From Cristatella mucedo (lineage: Eukaryota > Bryozoa > Phylactolaemata > Cristatellidae): a stretch of 64,000 bases of DNA. Numbering within the stretch: the stretch's first letter is position 1; the number at the start of each line of letters is the position of its first letter. Location of the stretch: the NCBI GenBank assembly GCA_009760855.2, contig WPIO01000004.1, positions 13,371,501-13,435,500 of the forward strand, read 5' to 3'. This document shows, piece after piece, positions 41,166 through 55,239 of the stretch. Below the pieces are notes generated by a model. It was not told where the DNA came from. It did not search any database and worked only from the letters and a program-made list of their open reading frames with translations. The translations under genes and the position numbers were made by a program.

Positions 41166-43050
41166 ATCCCGCCGCAGCAGCCGTCGAATTATCGGATGGC
41201 GCGTTCTACTTGGCGAGTTCTACAGCCTGCTCCGGGACAGCGCGGTGTCTCAAAATTGCTTCCGGCAAATAGCAGACGATCTGCTAATTCGCTTTCCGGT
41301 TGAACCCGGCCACCTAGCCTCCGACTAATGTCGGTCTGGCGGGGCGGTGGGGGTGAGCGACTTGAAATGACGCTCCGCGAACTTCGCACCCGACGCGTCG
41401 TTTCCGCAGCCCGCTGCGCAGGCTGTGCGGGCGCGCGCGCGCGGAAAAAGGCGCCGCCGACGGCGGCGAGGTCTCCGCCCGACGGAGGGGTGGGTGGGTC
41501 GTCGGTCGCCGCCACCGGCCAGCTGCAGCCTCCGGCGTCAACTCGCCGCTGGAGCGCGAAGCGCAGACAATAGGTCCGCAGCCATTCGCGACAAGGCCTT
41601 AGTCCTCCGCGCAGGTGCAACCAATTTTAGGCGCTCACTTTCCGGTGGCCGTTGGAAGTGCAACCGGCTATGCTTCCGCCGAGGAGCCGCGTCCCGCGCG
41701 TGCGAAGCTCTTAAATTAGATCTCTTAAAGTCCGGTCCCTGCGCTGCCAACTGTCGACTGGTACGGCGCGGCTGCTACTGAACAGCACCTGCAGTGCGGA
41801 CTACCCGTATAAAGCGGAGACACCGTTAAGCGCGACGCCGCCGTCCGCTCTCCCGCCCCCGCCCCGAAGAAGCCCAGCTTCGTAATCAGGAGAGCGGGCG
41901 ACAAATTGAGTTAAGGCTTACCCCTTAATAGCGCAACGAGAGTGGCCCTCTTTGTCTGGCAGACTTCTTTCTTCGCGAGCCGGACAGAAGCACGTGCGGC
42001 CTACCGTCGAAGTCGTCCGTTTAAAGAATGACATCTAGCGCCGGAAGCGCTCCGGGCTCTTTGTTGAGCAGCAGCAGAGCGGCGGCAACAGCAGGCGACT
42101 GCCGCCTTTGGCGGTTTCCGGAAGCAGAATACCGCGCCGGAAGATTACGCGCCCAGCGCAATGCTTCGAACCGTTTCTTTTTTGCTGGCCAGAGGCTACG
42201 TACGACATTCGCGTCGACGCGGGCGCTCCCTCGCGGGCCGATCGCACGGACGGCGCTCTCTCGAGGGCGCGCGCGCGCGCAGCGGCGAGCGTCTGCTGAT
42301 CGGACGAGGTGGACGTCGAGAGGGGATTCGTTGAGAGACCGCCGCCGCTATTTGCACACAGTAGCAATCCGCCGCTGGATTGGATCGGCTTACCCTGGCG
42401 CGCCGCGAACGACGCTTCGCGCAGACGGTCGGCGACCGACCGAAGTCGCACGCCGCGACCTTCGCGAGCCGATGCAGGCCCGGCGAAGCTGGCGGTCGGC
42501 CGGCCGGCCTGCCTGGGGGTCTGCTCAGCGAGGTCGAGCGGCGGCGGCCCGTCGCGCAGCTGGCTGGCGGTTTGCGGGGGCGGGAAGGGGGCGGGGGGGG
42601 CACACGACCCGTGTGCAACCGCGAGCAGCCGGCGCGAGACTCAGGCGAAGCGCCGCCGCCGCCGCGCTCGCGCGCGCGGTCCGTCCGCACAGACTCGCTG
42701 CAGCTCCGCACCCGAGACGCGAGCGTCAACCTAGCCGGATGGAGCCAGCGTTCGCTGTCCGTGGTTCGCCGCTGCTCGTTCACTCGAGCGCGCGTTTCGG
42801 CTGCCGCAGCTACTAGCGTCGGGCGAAACCGCGGGCGCCACCTTGCGCTGGCTGGCCCGACTCCCTCCGCCGCAAGTTTCCGCGTCCTGCTCGAGCAGGG
42901 CCCACGTCGAAGCGGACGCGTGCCGCGACCGCGGTCGGACGTCGTAAATTCTCGGAAGAAGAGGCTCGTGCCAATGGTTCGCAGGTTATTGACTAGCGAG
43001 CGCCGGCGAACGCTCTTCTTTCGCTTTCAATTCAGGCGCCTTCAGGCGCC

Positions 43051-43089
43051 GAGGTCCTGTCCAGAGCGGCGTCGGATGGACAGGACCTC
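43051..43089. repeat. Perfect 13-bp inverted repeat
   Basis: Arms 43051-43063 and 43077-43089 are perfect reverse complements around a 13-nt loop. A 10-bp direct repeat (T-T-C-A-G-G-C-G-C-C) lies just before it at 43031-43050. Confidence 0.9.
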
Positions 43090-43256
43090 TAGTCGCGATG
43101 CGCAGCGACGACACGCCCCCCTAGTTCATAGCCCTAGCTCTACGGCGAGCAGACTTGGCGCACGACCCGGCCTCTAGTCCTGCGGCGGGCGAGTCCTGCA
43201 AGCTGGCGACAGCCGCCGAGATTCGTCTGACGCTATGTGCACTTCTAAAGGAGGCT

Positions 43257-43306
43257 ATCGATTCGCTTCGATTCGCTCGATCTTCGCTTCGATTCGCTTG
43301 ATCTTC
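43257..43306. repeat. Short tandem repeat, TCGATTCGCT type
   Basis: Two imperfect units of about 24 bp built from T-C-G-A-T-T-C-G-C-T and T-C-G-A-T-C-T-T-C-G-C. Confidence 0.8.
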
Positions 43307-44560
43307 GCCCACCACGCTCGCAAGCTTCGCTGCCCGTCAGCGCCAGGGGACGAGCGACGTCTTTCGGCCGCAATCGGGCGTGGAGCCTTTGCCGTTGGCA
43401 ATCGACTCCGTCAAGCAGCTGGGCTGAGTGCGCGCCGCGAGAGCTGTCAACTGTGCCGGAGAACAGCGCCTTTGTCTCTCTCGCTCTTTGCCCTCGGTAT
43501 GCGTCCCGGATGGTTTGGCTCTTAATCGATTGTAACAGGATTACGAAGCACTCGCACGTCGCGGGGACCGCCTGCAGACGACGGTGCGCGCCCCGTCGAA
43601 GCTGCTCCACACGGTGACACGAACGGCGGCGGAGCGCGGAGGCTGGCTGACCGCGTTCGCAACGACTGAGTGCGGAGGGGGGCTGCCCTTCCGCCCGGCG
43701 GCGCTTACGCGACGAAGCGGCTGGCGAGCTGCCGCAGCCGCCGCCTAGCTGGATAGCCACTCCGGTGAGAGGTGGTAACGCGGCGGTGCGCACGAGCTGC
43801 CAAACGCGCGCGACGACGCGCCGCAGCGACCGTGGCGACTGCAGATTGGAGGGCGGCTGCTTCCGCTTAACCTACCGGACGCGAGAGAGGTCGCTCCGAG
43901 GCGATCGCGTCACGTGACCGGGCGGATGCCGACGCCTGGCGCTGCGGTGTACGATTACTGTTTGGCCGTGCTGGCTGCGCGAGCACGCACGCACGGACGC
44001 TGCGGATCCAAGGGGAGCCGACCAGGGTAGCTGCCGCTGCCGCTGCAGACGAACAAGCGTTTCCGGTTCGGTAGGTCAGCAGAGCTTCCATCGCCGGAGC
44101 TGCTCGGCTTCTAAGCGTGGTCTCCGTCGCCGCAGCCGCTCGCTGACTACTTGCGCTCCGGCGCCTGCCCCCCCACCGCCACTCCGCCGGGGTCCGCTGG
44201 TGGGGTGCACTTTAGCCGCCGCCGCCGCCGGCGATGCAGACGCGGTGGCTGGTGATCGTCGTGGCGGCGGTCAATCGCCGGACGTATTGTAGCGCCTGCT
44301 CGCCCACCGCCAGCACCGCCGTTCGTGCGCCGCCGGTACCGCCGCCGTATGTGCAGTCAGTCTTGTGTGCTAGCGATAGCGTTCTTCCTTTGGCGATTTC
44401 AATACGGAGCGCGTTTCCCTAGGTTCCTCTCCGAAGCATGAGTTACTAAGGGCCGCTGCGAACGTCTTCGACCTCGAACCGCCGCCGATAGCCGGCCTTC
44501 CCCTCGCGGGCTGCGCTGCCTGCCTGCGGCAGCTCACCGACGCCCGCCGTGGCCCGAGTC

Positions 44561-45542
44561 ATGCCGCAGACGGCGGTGGCTTTACCAATCGGGCGCTCGA
44601 CTTGCGCTTCTGCCGACGCTGCGACCGTCAGCGAACCCTGCCGTGCGGCAATCGCGGTGCAGAGCTTCGGCGGTGGTGGTGGTGGTGCCGATAGCCCTGG
44701 AGCGGCCAGCATTCAACGCTCGTTCCCCGGTCCGAGGTCCTTTGCTGCCGCCTCGGCCTCGTCGTCCGATGTCTGTCCACCGTCAGACTTCGCCGTCGTC
44801 AGCTTGTGTGGCGGCGGCCGTGGTGCGGACAGCTTCGGCTTGCCTGGCAGCTGGAGCTTACCGACCGTGTGGACCGATGCTTTGCATGTCCGCGAAGGCC
44901 GACTGGCGCTCAGCGGCGGCGGCGGAGCCAGTCTGCTCCCTGACGCATGGGACTCGGCGGTCGCCGCTGCCGTGGTGGCAGCAGCGGCAGGACACCAAGG
45001 CGGCGGCAGCAGTAGCGGCGGCTACGATGGTGGTGGTGGTGGTGGTGGCAGCAGAGGCGACAGCCAGCGGCTGCCACGGCCTGCCCCCTCGATCTTTCAG
45101 GCTGCCGCCGCAGCCTCGTCAGCTTCTTGCAATCACATTCCCGACACGCTGGGCCTGCTGCCTCCGCCGTACGCTGCTGCCGGCCTGCCGTTCCGAGGTG
45201 GTGGTCATCACAGACGCCGACACAGGCGCCGCAGGAGCCGCCGCCGGCAGCAGCAGCAGCAGCGGGCGAGGCACCGGCTGCAGACGACATCTGCAGCCCC
45301 GGTCGGCGGCCGCTGGCGGCGCCAGTCTTCGTCGTCGTTGCCTGCTTCCGGCGACGAGCCGGTCTACTCGAGGTGCTTCAGCCACCAGTGCTGCCGCACA
45401 CATCTTGCCGCCTGCTTGCAGTTCCGACGCGTGCTCATACTTCTCGCCTCGTTCGGCGTTGCGTGCATCGTATCCGGAGTGGCGCTCGGCGCGCTGCACT
45501 CGCCGAGCAACAGCTTCCTGACGCTGTCGCTCATGTTTGTCG
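44561..45542 (+). CDS. First coding exon of a membrane protein, unidentified
   Basis: Open frame of about 327 codons that ends at a consensus splice donor. The first in-frame ATG is at 44561, in a weak context, so the true start may differ. The N-terminal 260 residues are low-complexity: Gly runs, Ala, a His/Arg stretch (H-H-R-R-R-H-R-R-R-R) and a Gln run, likely disordered. The last 60 residues look ordered. A Cys-rich segment (Y-S-R-C-F-S-H-Q-C-C-R-T-H-L-A-A-C) is followed by R-R-V and a membrane helix (L-I-L-L-A-S-F-G-V-A-C-I-V-S-G-V-A-L-G-A-L), a short polar turn (H-S-P-S-N-S) and the start of a second hydrophobic stretch (F-L-T-L-S-L-M-F-V-G) cut by the donor. This suggests a two-helix membrane protein with a cytoplasmic-type basic/Cys region. 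I do not recognise the family. The next exon was not found. Confidence 0.6.
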
Positions 45543-45548
45543 GTAAGT
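45543..45548 (+). other. Splice donor after the membrane-protein exon
   Basis: G followed by GTAAGT-C, a full consensus donor, in phase 1. The frame stays open to 45877 past it, but composition changes and the hydrophobic stretch ends, which supports splicing here. Confidence 0.75.
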
Positions 45549-46485
45549 CGCCGCTTGCCTCAGCTGCCTCATTCGCGCTGACATCTTTGCCGAGCACGCT
45601 CGCTCGCCGGACGGCTGCCGAGACCGGCTGCGAAACGTGCCAGTCGCATGCCGTCGGCGTGACCCTATCTCTGTCACCGCTGCCACGCCTGCAGCTGTGC
45701 GCTCGGCAGAGACGCAGCAGCGTCTTCAGAGCCACGGCACCAGAAATGAGCCGCCGGGTGCCCTCAGCTATGGGTGGCCGAAGGCTTCTGGTCCCGACCA
45801 TATGGTGCTCGGTTTTCCATCTAGCAAGCCATAGGTTGGTCGTTGGCAAAAGCAAGCATGAAGCAGAAAGCACCTAGGGCTATTCCATCCCGGGGGGGGG
45901 GAGGGGCCGACTTGATGGCGTGCTTTGGATGGTTACTACTAGGCCCCTGCCTCAGCAGCCCCATTCTGCTTTTTTGGGATGGCTGGCTCTGACCAGGTTA
46001 AGTTAGTATGGACCTCTTTTTGGTATTAAATACTGGCTACATCCATGGTCGGTCGGTCGGTCGAGTTGTTCCTCCTGCGCGGCACCGTCTTCCTCTCCCT
46101 TCTTCCCACCTCGAAGTCCAAGCGATTGACATTGGCAGCCGCTGCTTGCTGACCCGATGCACTTATCAACTGGGTGGTACAACGGTTGTGCTACTACAGC
46201 CCTGTAAACGAAGCCCATTCACGCTGCTACTGCTGCTGCCTGCCGCTGGGCAACACTTTCCGGGTTTCTTTATGCTGCCTCTTGCATGCTTGGCTGCTTG
46301 CCTCTCACCTGCCGTCGGGAAGCGGCTGCCGCTCCGCAGCTGCTTCCCGACGATTCATCTCGTGCTCACTGCTCGCAGCACGCATCACCGTCACCAGTCG
46401 TTGTGCAGTGCGTGCGTGCTGCTGCTGCTGCCAAACTTGGCGTACACGTGTGACAACAACTTCTCTCACTCTCCTCTCTCTCAAA
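45549..46485. other. Likely intron of the plus-strand gene
   Basis: No exon or repeat is recognised except a G run at 45891-45903 and a GGTC run near 46046-46060. Confidence 0.4.
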
Positions 46486-46661
46486 TAAATAAATAAATCC
46501 TAGCTGATTAAACAACCTCTTTTTGTATAGCGACAGAAGAGCCTTTATGGCTATCACCACCGCTTGCAGTGGCGATAAAGGATCGCCCACCGCAGGAATC
46601 GAACCCACGACCTCGGGACCGAGGTCGTGAACCGCCTTACCTAGTGTGCCACCACGGCCCT
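46486..46661 (-). mobile_element. SINE family 1, full-length and best preserved
   Basis: The minus-strand copy begins G-C-C-G-T-G-G-T-G-G-C-A-C-A-C-T-A-G-G, has a palindromic C-G-A-C-C-T-C-G-G-T-C-C-C-G-A-G-G-T-C-G segment, a perfect B box (G-G-G-T-T-C-G-A-T-T-C-C), the body and an A-T-T-T-A-T-T-T tail. It can serve as reference for the family. A long CT array abuts its 5' side. Confidence 0.93.
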
Positions 46662-46696
46662 CTCTCCCTCCATCTCTCCCTCCCTCTCTCCCTCTC

Positions 46697-46774
<78 letters not shown>
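46662..46774. repeat. (CT)n microsatellite
   Basis: CTCCCT-type repeats grading into a pure CT array of over 70 bp. Confidence 0.95.
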
Positions 46775-47663
<889 letters not shown>

Positions 47664-48019
47664 GTGGTAGGTTTGGGCAGGAGCAGCTAGCTGCAGTCTC
47701 ATTGAGTGCCTTTTTTTAATTTTTGCTGTACTCTTTGGCACTGCCACATTTCCACGGTCCCTCCCTCCTCGCACTGCTCTTTGCTGAGAGCGCTGCCTGG
47801 CATACTGTGGTGCAGTTCATGCTGCAAACAATGTCCGACCTTGGAGCAAGCCTTGTGTAAGGGGGCGAAATATGTCGATACCTTTTGATGTTGCAGCCGT
47901 CTCATTCGATCGTCTTTTCTTTTTGCTGTGCAGCTGCAGCTTATTTAATTACATTGTGTTTGGGAGCCTCTGGTCTTAGCATGCAGGTGGTGGTGGAGCG
48001 GTGGTGAGTGCTTGTCCAG
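47664..48019. other. Unassigned stretch
   Basis: No gene is recognised. Confidence 0.4.
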
Positions 48020-48203
48020 GCATGTGTGTGTGTGTGTGTGCTTTTATTTGTGTGTGTGTGTGCGTGCTTGTATGTGTGTGTGTGTGTGTGTGCTTTTATT
48101 TGTGTGGGTGTGTGTGCTTTTATTTGTGTGGGTGTGTGTGCTTTTATTTGTGTGGGTGTGCGTGCTTGTATGTGTGTGTGTGTGTGTGTGTGTGTGCGTG
48201 CGT
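48020..48203. repeat. (TG)n with a 24-bp minisatellite core
   Basis: TG arrays with three copies of a C-T-T-T-T-A-T-T-T-G-T-G-T-G-G-G unit at about 48091, 48115 and 48139. Confidence 0.9.
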
Positions 48204-48373
48204 GCGTGTGCGAGCCTCATGGGTTGACACCAGTTCAGTGATTGCTGATTGCTGTTGGCCTCGAGAATTAGCTGTCCACCAATCTTAAGCTAGCCGATGC
48301 AGCATCTAGAGCCAACCTTCAGAAAATAGGGACTGTTCTCGCCATAGTTACTCTTTAGACAGCTCACAACCAG

Positions 48374-48609
48374 CTAGCAGACTAGCTCATCACTACTCAC
48401 GGCAAAGAAGGTGTGTGGCCAGTCGGAGACATCTGATGTAGTCAAACCCCCTTCCCTGCCAAGATTTATTGCATGCTTAACACTGTCAAAGTTGTCGGTG
48501 ACGATGCAAGGACAGTCTAGCTTACTTAATTCATGCAGCTTTACTTCTGTTGTGAGCACAGCGTGTGTAGATCGAGAAGGAATCTCAATTTGGCCAATCA
48601 GCTCAACCT
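48374..48609 (-). CDS. Candidate terminal exon of an unknown gene
   Basis: On the minus strand a good acceptor (C-C-A-T-T-T-T-C-T-C-A-G at 48610-48621) precedes an open frame that enters in phase 1 and ends at a TAG at 48374-48376. It codes about 78 residues with ordered, non-repetitive composition: V-E-L-I-G-Q-I-E-I-P-S-R-S, then T-T-E-V-K-L-H-E-L-S-K-L, D-C-P-C-I-V-T-D-N-F-D-S-V, and a C-terminal S-D-W-P-H-T-F-F-A-V-S-S-D-E. A stop lies in frame 12 codons above the acceptor, so it must be spliced if real. I recognise no family. It lies opposite to, and within the presumed intron of, the plus-strand membrane-protein gene. It could also be a fragment of a mobile element not otherwise seen here. 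Confidence 0.35.
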
Positions 48610-48829
48610 CTGAGAAAATGGTCGAGTTAATGGGTGAGCCTTATGTAACGTGGCTTCAGCTCGTCAAGTCGACCATGTCCTGTTTCTGAGCATCTGCCAG
48701 GGTAAACTGACCGACATTGTACTAGTGAGATCGAATAATACTCGTAAACTTGTCCAGCAGAGCACGTTGTCTAACTTGTTTGGAAGAGGATGAATGAACA
48801 GCATCTGGTCCACGTCCGTGTGAGTTGTC

Positions 48830-48965
48830 CTTTGCACTTGCTTATGCGTGCTGAATTTGTGTATGTCATCGCTAACCAATTGGCATGCTTCCGATTCAGC
48901 CTCTGTAAAGTGCCTGTATAGAGACTGTGGTTCTCTTAAGGAATTAGTTCAATGTTTTATTGTTA
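48830..48965 (+). repeat. LINE A 3' end, diverged
   Basis: Shares T-T-G-C-T-T-A-T-G-C-G-T-G-C-T-G-A of the LINE A 3' UTR and the tail hairpin (T-G-T-A-A-A-G-T-G-C-C-T-G-T-A-T-A-G-A-G). Confidence 0.65.
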
Positions 48966-50504
48966 ATATTCCAACCGTGGCCTAGTCACAAAGGCTGCAT
49001 CCGGCCTGTGGCAGATTGATCTGTGCAGTTATCGACATACTGGAGGGAGTGGCTTGTTCTTTACTTACATACCTGGCTAGCTTAACCAGCGATAAAGAAG
49101 CATCTGCTGACAATGCTTTCATGCATTTGTCCTTAATGGTTTGCAAGTGACCACACAATGGTAGGCTTTACAATCACCTTGTACCTACCGTGTGGTTAAT
49201 CTTTGTTCCTTCTCGATCCCTCATTGGCTTATCTGGCTTTAAACATATCTAGGTTGGCTCTGCACAGATTGGTGGTTGGGCAGGACTGCCAACTACCGTA
49301 GTGAGCAGCTGTGAAAATCCTGCTGAATGCTATCTGTTTCTGTTCGATGTGTGGGAAGCCTGCTAGTTTGCTGCTGGCTGTGACCCGAGTGGCCGGCTAC
49401 TAATCTGAGCACTGCTGCAGTGAAGTCTGCCGAGTAGATGAAGTGCCTGCCGGCAAATCAATACCCTCTGCCAGAGGAGTAGGCCGGTGCCTGACCCACA
49501 GGCCCCTCGTGGGTACTATGAAACAGATGGCCAGCGACAGCCGGGCCACACGGCAGCTGGACCCTCTAGTGCTACTTAGTGATATGACAATGGTTTTGTA
49601 GCCCAGCTAGAAGGGCCAACTGGCCGGCCATGCATGCAGACGGGTGCTGACGTATTTTTGGGAGGGCTCTCGGACAACTCCGAGCTCCAGGCTTGATAAG
49701 CGACTTCCAGCTTCTAGTTGGTCGTATGAATTGCCATTAAGTACACCCCTACCCATCTGGGGCCCGGAAGTGCGCCTGGTGTATACCGATGGACCGCCCA
49801 ATGTCTTGGTGGACCGTGAGTCATACTCTGTGTGCCAGTCCTGATAATGGTGCAAATTTGAAGGTCCAGAGCAAAGGCAGGTTGAGGTCAGGTAATTACT
49901 TACTGGCTGCTGCCCAGGGGTAGCCAGGAAGTTGTGGGATTCTGCTCCTGCAGAAAGCCAGCTAGGGGCCGACCACATCCTGGCACATCAGACAAGGATG
50001 CTTCGGCTGTGGCTGCTGCAGCTGATGTGGTGACTGAAACCGATCTACTCCTCCCCCTCCGAATGCCACCCTTTGCCCTGAAATCTTTAAGGCAAGGTAG
50101 TAGTGAGGTTCTGTTGCCCTCTCATCTAATGTCCATTGGGGCCATCGGCGGTCGGTTTTGCAGGCACAGTGTCAGCCACTTCGGATACAGGTATTTGGGC
50201 GGTAGCCGATGGAAAGCTAGCTGGTCTAGTTGGGCACAGAGGCTGCAGTATTGGTCAAGTACCTCCCTTTCATTGGTGGGTGACTCAGACTGTTCCTAGT
50301 AGAGCCCAGAGAAAAAGCGAGTTAATTCGGCTCGAGTGATGTTCCGCATCCCCCTCCCGAAAGTTACCTCTCATTTGGTGCCAGATAGCAATTCATTTTG
50401 CAGAAAACTGTCACCGATGCTATGCTGCTCGAACAGCTGGCATGTCTCCAGTCGCAAGACTGCCCGGAGGCACTTGTAGTAATTTTTTGTCGGAAATGGT
50501 CATT
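48966..50504. other. Unassigned 1.5-kb stretch
   Basis: Apparently single-copy. Frames at 49607-49978 (minus) and 49934-50299 (plus) have some AG/GT-like edges, but the implied peptides do not continue the membrane-protein exon convincingly. Confidence 0.35.
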
Positions 50505-50715
50505 TAGGCTCTGTTACTATGCAACGTGTGCAAACACGTTGCATAATAGTTACAATATAATAAAGTTATATAGTTACGTTAAATAGTTAGTTTAATAGTT
50601 AGTAGTTAAATAGTTAGTAATATAATAGTTAGTAGCTTAATAGTTAGTTTAGTTTTAGTTAAATAGTTAATTTATAGTTAGTTAAAGTTAAATAGTTACG
50701 TTGCAAAATAGTTAA
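50505..50715. repeat. Hairpin plus degenerate TAGTTA tandem repeat
   Basis: Arms 50518-50529 and 50534-50545 form a perfect 12-bp inverted repeat around GCAA. It is followed by about 150 bp of degenerate T-A-G-T-T-A-A-A type units, ending with another T-T-A-C-G-T-T-G-C-A-A-A-A copy at about 50697. Confidence 0.85.
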
Positions 50716-52470
<1,755 letters not shown>

Positions 52471-53411
52471 GATCGTCCAGTCTGCCTCTGTCTGTCTGCC
52501 TGTCTCTCTCTGCTTTGCTATTTACTCCCACTTCATCTTCAGCTGCCTCCGATGCATTTGTTATGTGACCCGTGGTATTTGGACTTTCATGCTGCTGGCA
52601 GACCAACCCAAATGCTGTTTGGAGGGGTTCCCCGGTCCCAGCACTTGTGACACTGTTAGCTGTTTACTCACTCTGCACAGAGAGAGTCCTCAGCTTTGAT
52701 TGGCCTGTGCCTTTTGCTCACTCCTGCCGAACCCATATCTGTGTTCACAACTCACATTGTTTCAGTACATTGGCCTGCGTGGACTGCTCACTTGCTTGGC
52801 TTGCTCTGGCTGGAGTAGCTGTGGCCTGGAGATTGTGGCCACCTCGTTTATATAAAAAAGCACGACGATGTCGTCACGACTCTGGTGCAAACAACATTCA
52901 AAAAATGGTTAATTTAAACTCGATAATAAACTCGATAAATGCGAGATTGATAATAAGTTGGAAATAAATAGCGTTTTCAGACATCGCAGAAGCTTCCCAA
53001 AAGCAGCACCTGAATATGAAACTTTGCAACCTTGCAGATGCCGATCAAAAGTTTATTGTGACCGGCGACGTTTCAAGCGTGTGGTTTTTAGTCCCTTTTA
53101 GCAACACGATCTAACTCGGGTCTGCATTCAGTCAAGCATTTCTCTTTACATGCACATCTACAACATCCTCGTGCTTTGACCATTTCTATTCAAATTTGGT
53201 CTGTGGGCCAGAAATGAAATCTTTGAGTGTCGTCGGCCGCAGGCAGCTTCTGTCCACCGGTTAGCTGCACCGGTGGCAGGGGTGGGGGTTCGGCGTCACC
53301 TGTTGGAAGTGCACAGCCCTGGTAGCGTAAGTATGTCTGAGCCTCTGTGCCTTTATGAGATGACAACAGATATAAATATAATTCATTTATATAATTTATA
53401 TAATATAATTC
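52471..53411. other. Unassigned stretch
   Basis: No gene is recognised. A plus frame near 52740-52860 has a hydrophobic stretch, but does not join the membrane-protein exon in the right phase without a stop. Confidence 0.35.
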
Positions 53412-53515
53412 ATCAATTTGTATAGCGCCTTAAGAGAACTTAATCTCCGTCCAGGTGCTTCACGTATGCCACAGGGCTCGAGCCCACGACCTCGGCCAGA
53501 CCTTGGTCGGGGCCC
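53412..53515 (-). mobile_element. SINE family 2, partial
   Basis: Minus-strand LINE-like tail (T-T-G-T-A-T-A-G-C-G-C-C-T-T-A-A-G-A-G-A-A-C), a B-box-like G-G-G-C-T-C-G-A-G-C-C-C and part of the body; the head is missing. Confidence 0.8.
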
Positions 53516-53829
53516 GGCGTCACAAGGAGAGGCTGGTTGGCAGGAGCTGTGTGGCTGGACCTCAGAGGCAAAGGGGAGCCGGCACTGGGTAGGCCACAGA
53601 CAAAGGGTCCCTTGTGCTCGACCTGCTGTCCGGGCAGCTAGCTATCTGTGGAGAGTTTTGGAACGGTTGCTTAACTGTCCAGTCCCTGTGTAGTCAGCTT
53701 GGTGTCACAGCTTGGTGTGCCTAGATTGAGTGCTAGCCTCCAAGCAACTGCTGCTGCCGCAACAGCTGTCGCTGCCTTCTTCAGATTGCTACCGCTTATT
53801 ATCACTTCTATAATTGAATAAAAGAGAAT

Positions 53830-53955
53830 ATATAATAATAATAGTAATAATACATTGTATAGTCCCATCAGAGAACTGAATCTCTTTCTAAGCACTTGAC
53901 AGATGCTGTTAAGAAAGCATGACCGAATGATTAGTGGTAACACTTGCCATGGCAA
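53830..53955 (-). repeat. Solitary LINE A 3' tail
   Basis: AAT array, tail hairpin (diverged) and the adjacent 3' UTR block (A-A-G-A-A-A-G-C-A-T-G-A-C-C-G-A-A-T-G). Confidence 0.8.
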
Positions 53956-55239
53956 GCAGCATAGCATTGTTAGATGTGACATGCATATCCGTTAACTCAC
54001 TGCCACCTTAAAGTCCAGCTGCGGCAAGTCTAGTGACTGGCCAACTTTCGGAGTTGAGTCACCCGAGAAGTCGTCTCGTGTTTGAACTAGCTTCGAACTA
54101 TCCATGTCTACTCTGCTCGAATTGTTTGGAGTGGGAACCCAGTATGGTTGTCTGAGTGCGACTACTGCATTCGCCTTCAGTGGGCAAGGGGAAAGATGTC
54201 AGCTGCACAGTCACGTGTCCCGAGTGGCCTGGAACATTATAGATATGACGTGGCCTTCACCCGTAGACGTGTGGGCATGTGTGTATGTCCACCATCCACT
54301 CGCAAAGGCTGCAGTTCACAGAGTTAATGTATGACAGTGGCAGTTTGAAGTTGCAAGAGGCTGAATTGTGAGAAGCAGGAGCAAAAGGTTGCATGCAGCA
54401 GCGGAACCGGGACCTGCATCTGGGGGCGAGCGTGGCAAGACCTGCAAGCATTTTTACGTAGGGGGCAAGACCGGGAAGATTTTCAACCAGGTGGGGCCTA
54501 GACTCGCAATTAATGAAAGATTGTGAAAGCGCAAAATCACAGTGTTTACTCGAACTGGAACTCGGCCGTTGCTCATTGAGTGGCATCAAGACAATAATAG
54601 ATTGTTTCTTTGCTGGTGACGGTCTTAGGAGTAGGAATAGGGCCATAGCCCAGCTCGTTGTTGGGGGAGGGGAGGGGGAAGCCCACGTGCCCGTCCCCTG
54701 CTCCTCCCTTGGCTCCGATCAATCGAGAACAATGAGCAATAGGAAACATGAGTTCGAGTACATATTCTGCCAGCTGCCAGTCGTCAAGGACGCAGTGGCA
54801 GACCTCTCATGGGGCGTTCACGCGTACTAACTCGTGCAGCTGATTACTCTATGGCCTAACGGTTGCACTTGATGCCAACAGTTATTTGTGGTTATAGATG
54901 CACGCGTTGGTTCACGCAGTACATTTGGATCACGTAAGTGGCAATTTAAAGCCAAGGCTGTATATGCCCTGTGTTAAACACACCGAAGGAGGATTGATTC
55001 TCGATTGCTCAGTCGGTGAGAGCCTCTGCATCGGTATGCCAGATATGGCTTTGGGAGTGTCTCCCACCCAGCTTGAGGCGAAATTCTTTGTCGGCGTTCA
55101 GTCAAATGGCTTTCGGTTGCTCTGAAATTACTCTGGAACGAGGCAGTGGACGAAGAGAAGGATGAATGAAGCCCCCTCGCACACGAGCTGTGAGAACAAC
55201 GACGGCTGTATTGAAGGAGGGTGTAATACTACTACTATG
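53956..55239. other. Unassigned stretch
   Basis: Apparently single-copy; no domain-bearing frame found. Confidence 0.35.

Larger units (their letters stand above)
40880..44560. promoter_or_regulatory. CpG-rich island upstream of a plus-strand exon
   Basis: About 3.7 kb of strongly CpG-rich sequence that runs directly into the coding exon at 44561. Overlapping open frames in many phases reflect base composition. It probably holds promoter and 5' UTR sequence for the plus-strand gene; splice or start sites within it could not be fixed. Confidence 0.5.

Noticed and set aside
48664-48879. Minus-strand frame next to the candidate exon
   Set aside because: Its start overlaps the reverse complement of a LINE A 3' UTR, so it is unlikely to be a host exon.
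52740-52870. Hydrophobic stretch as the second helix exon of the membrane protein
   Set aside because: With the required phase 1 entry the frame meets a stop, and the hydrophobic frame does not match.
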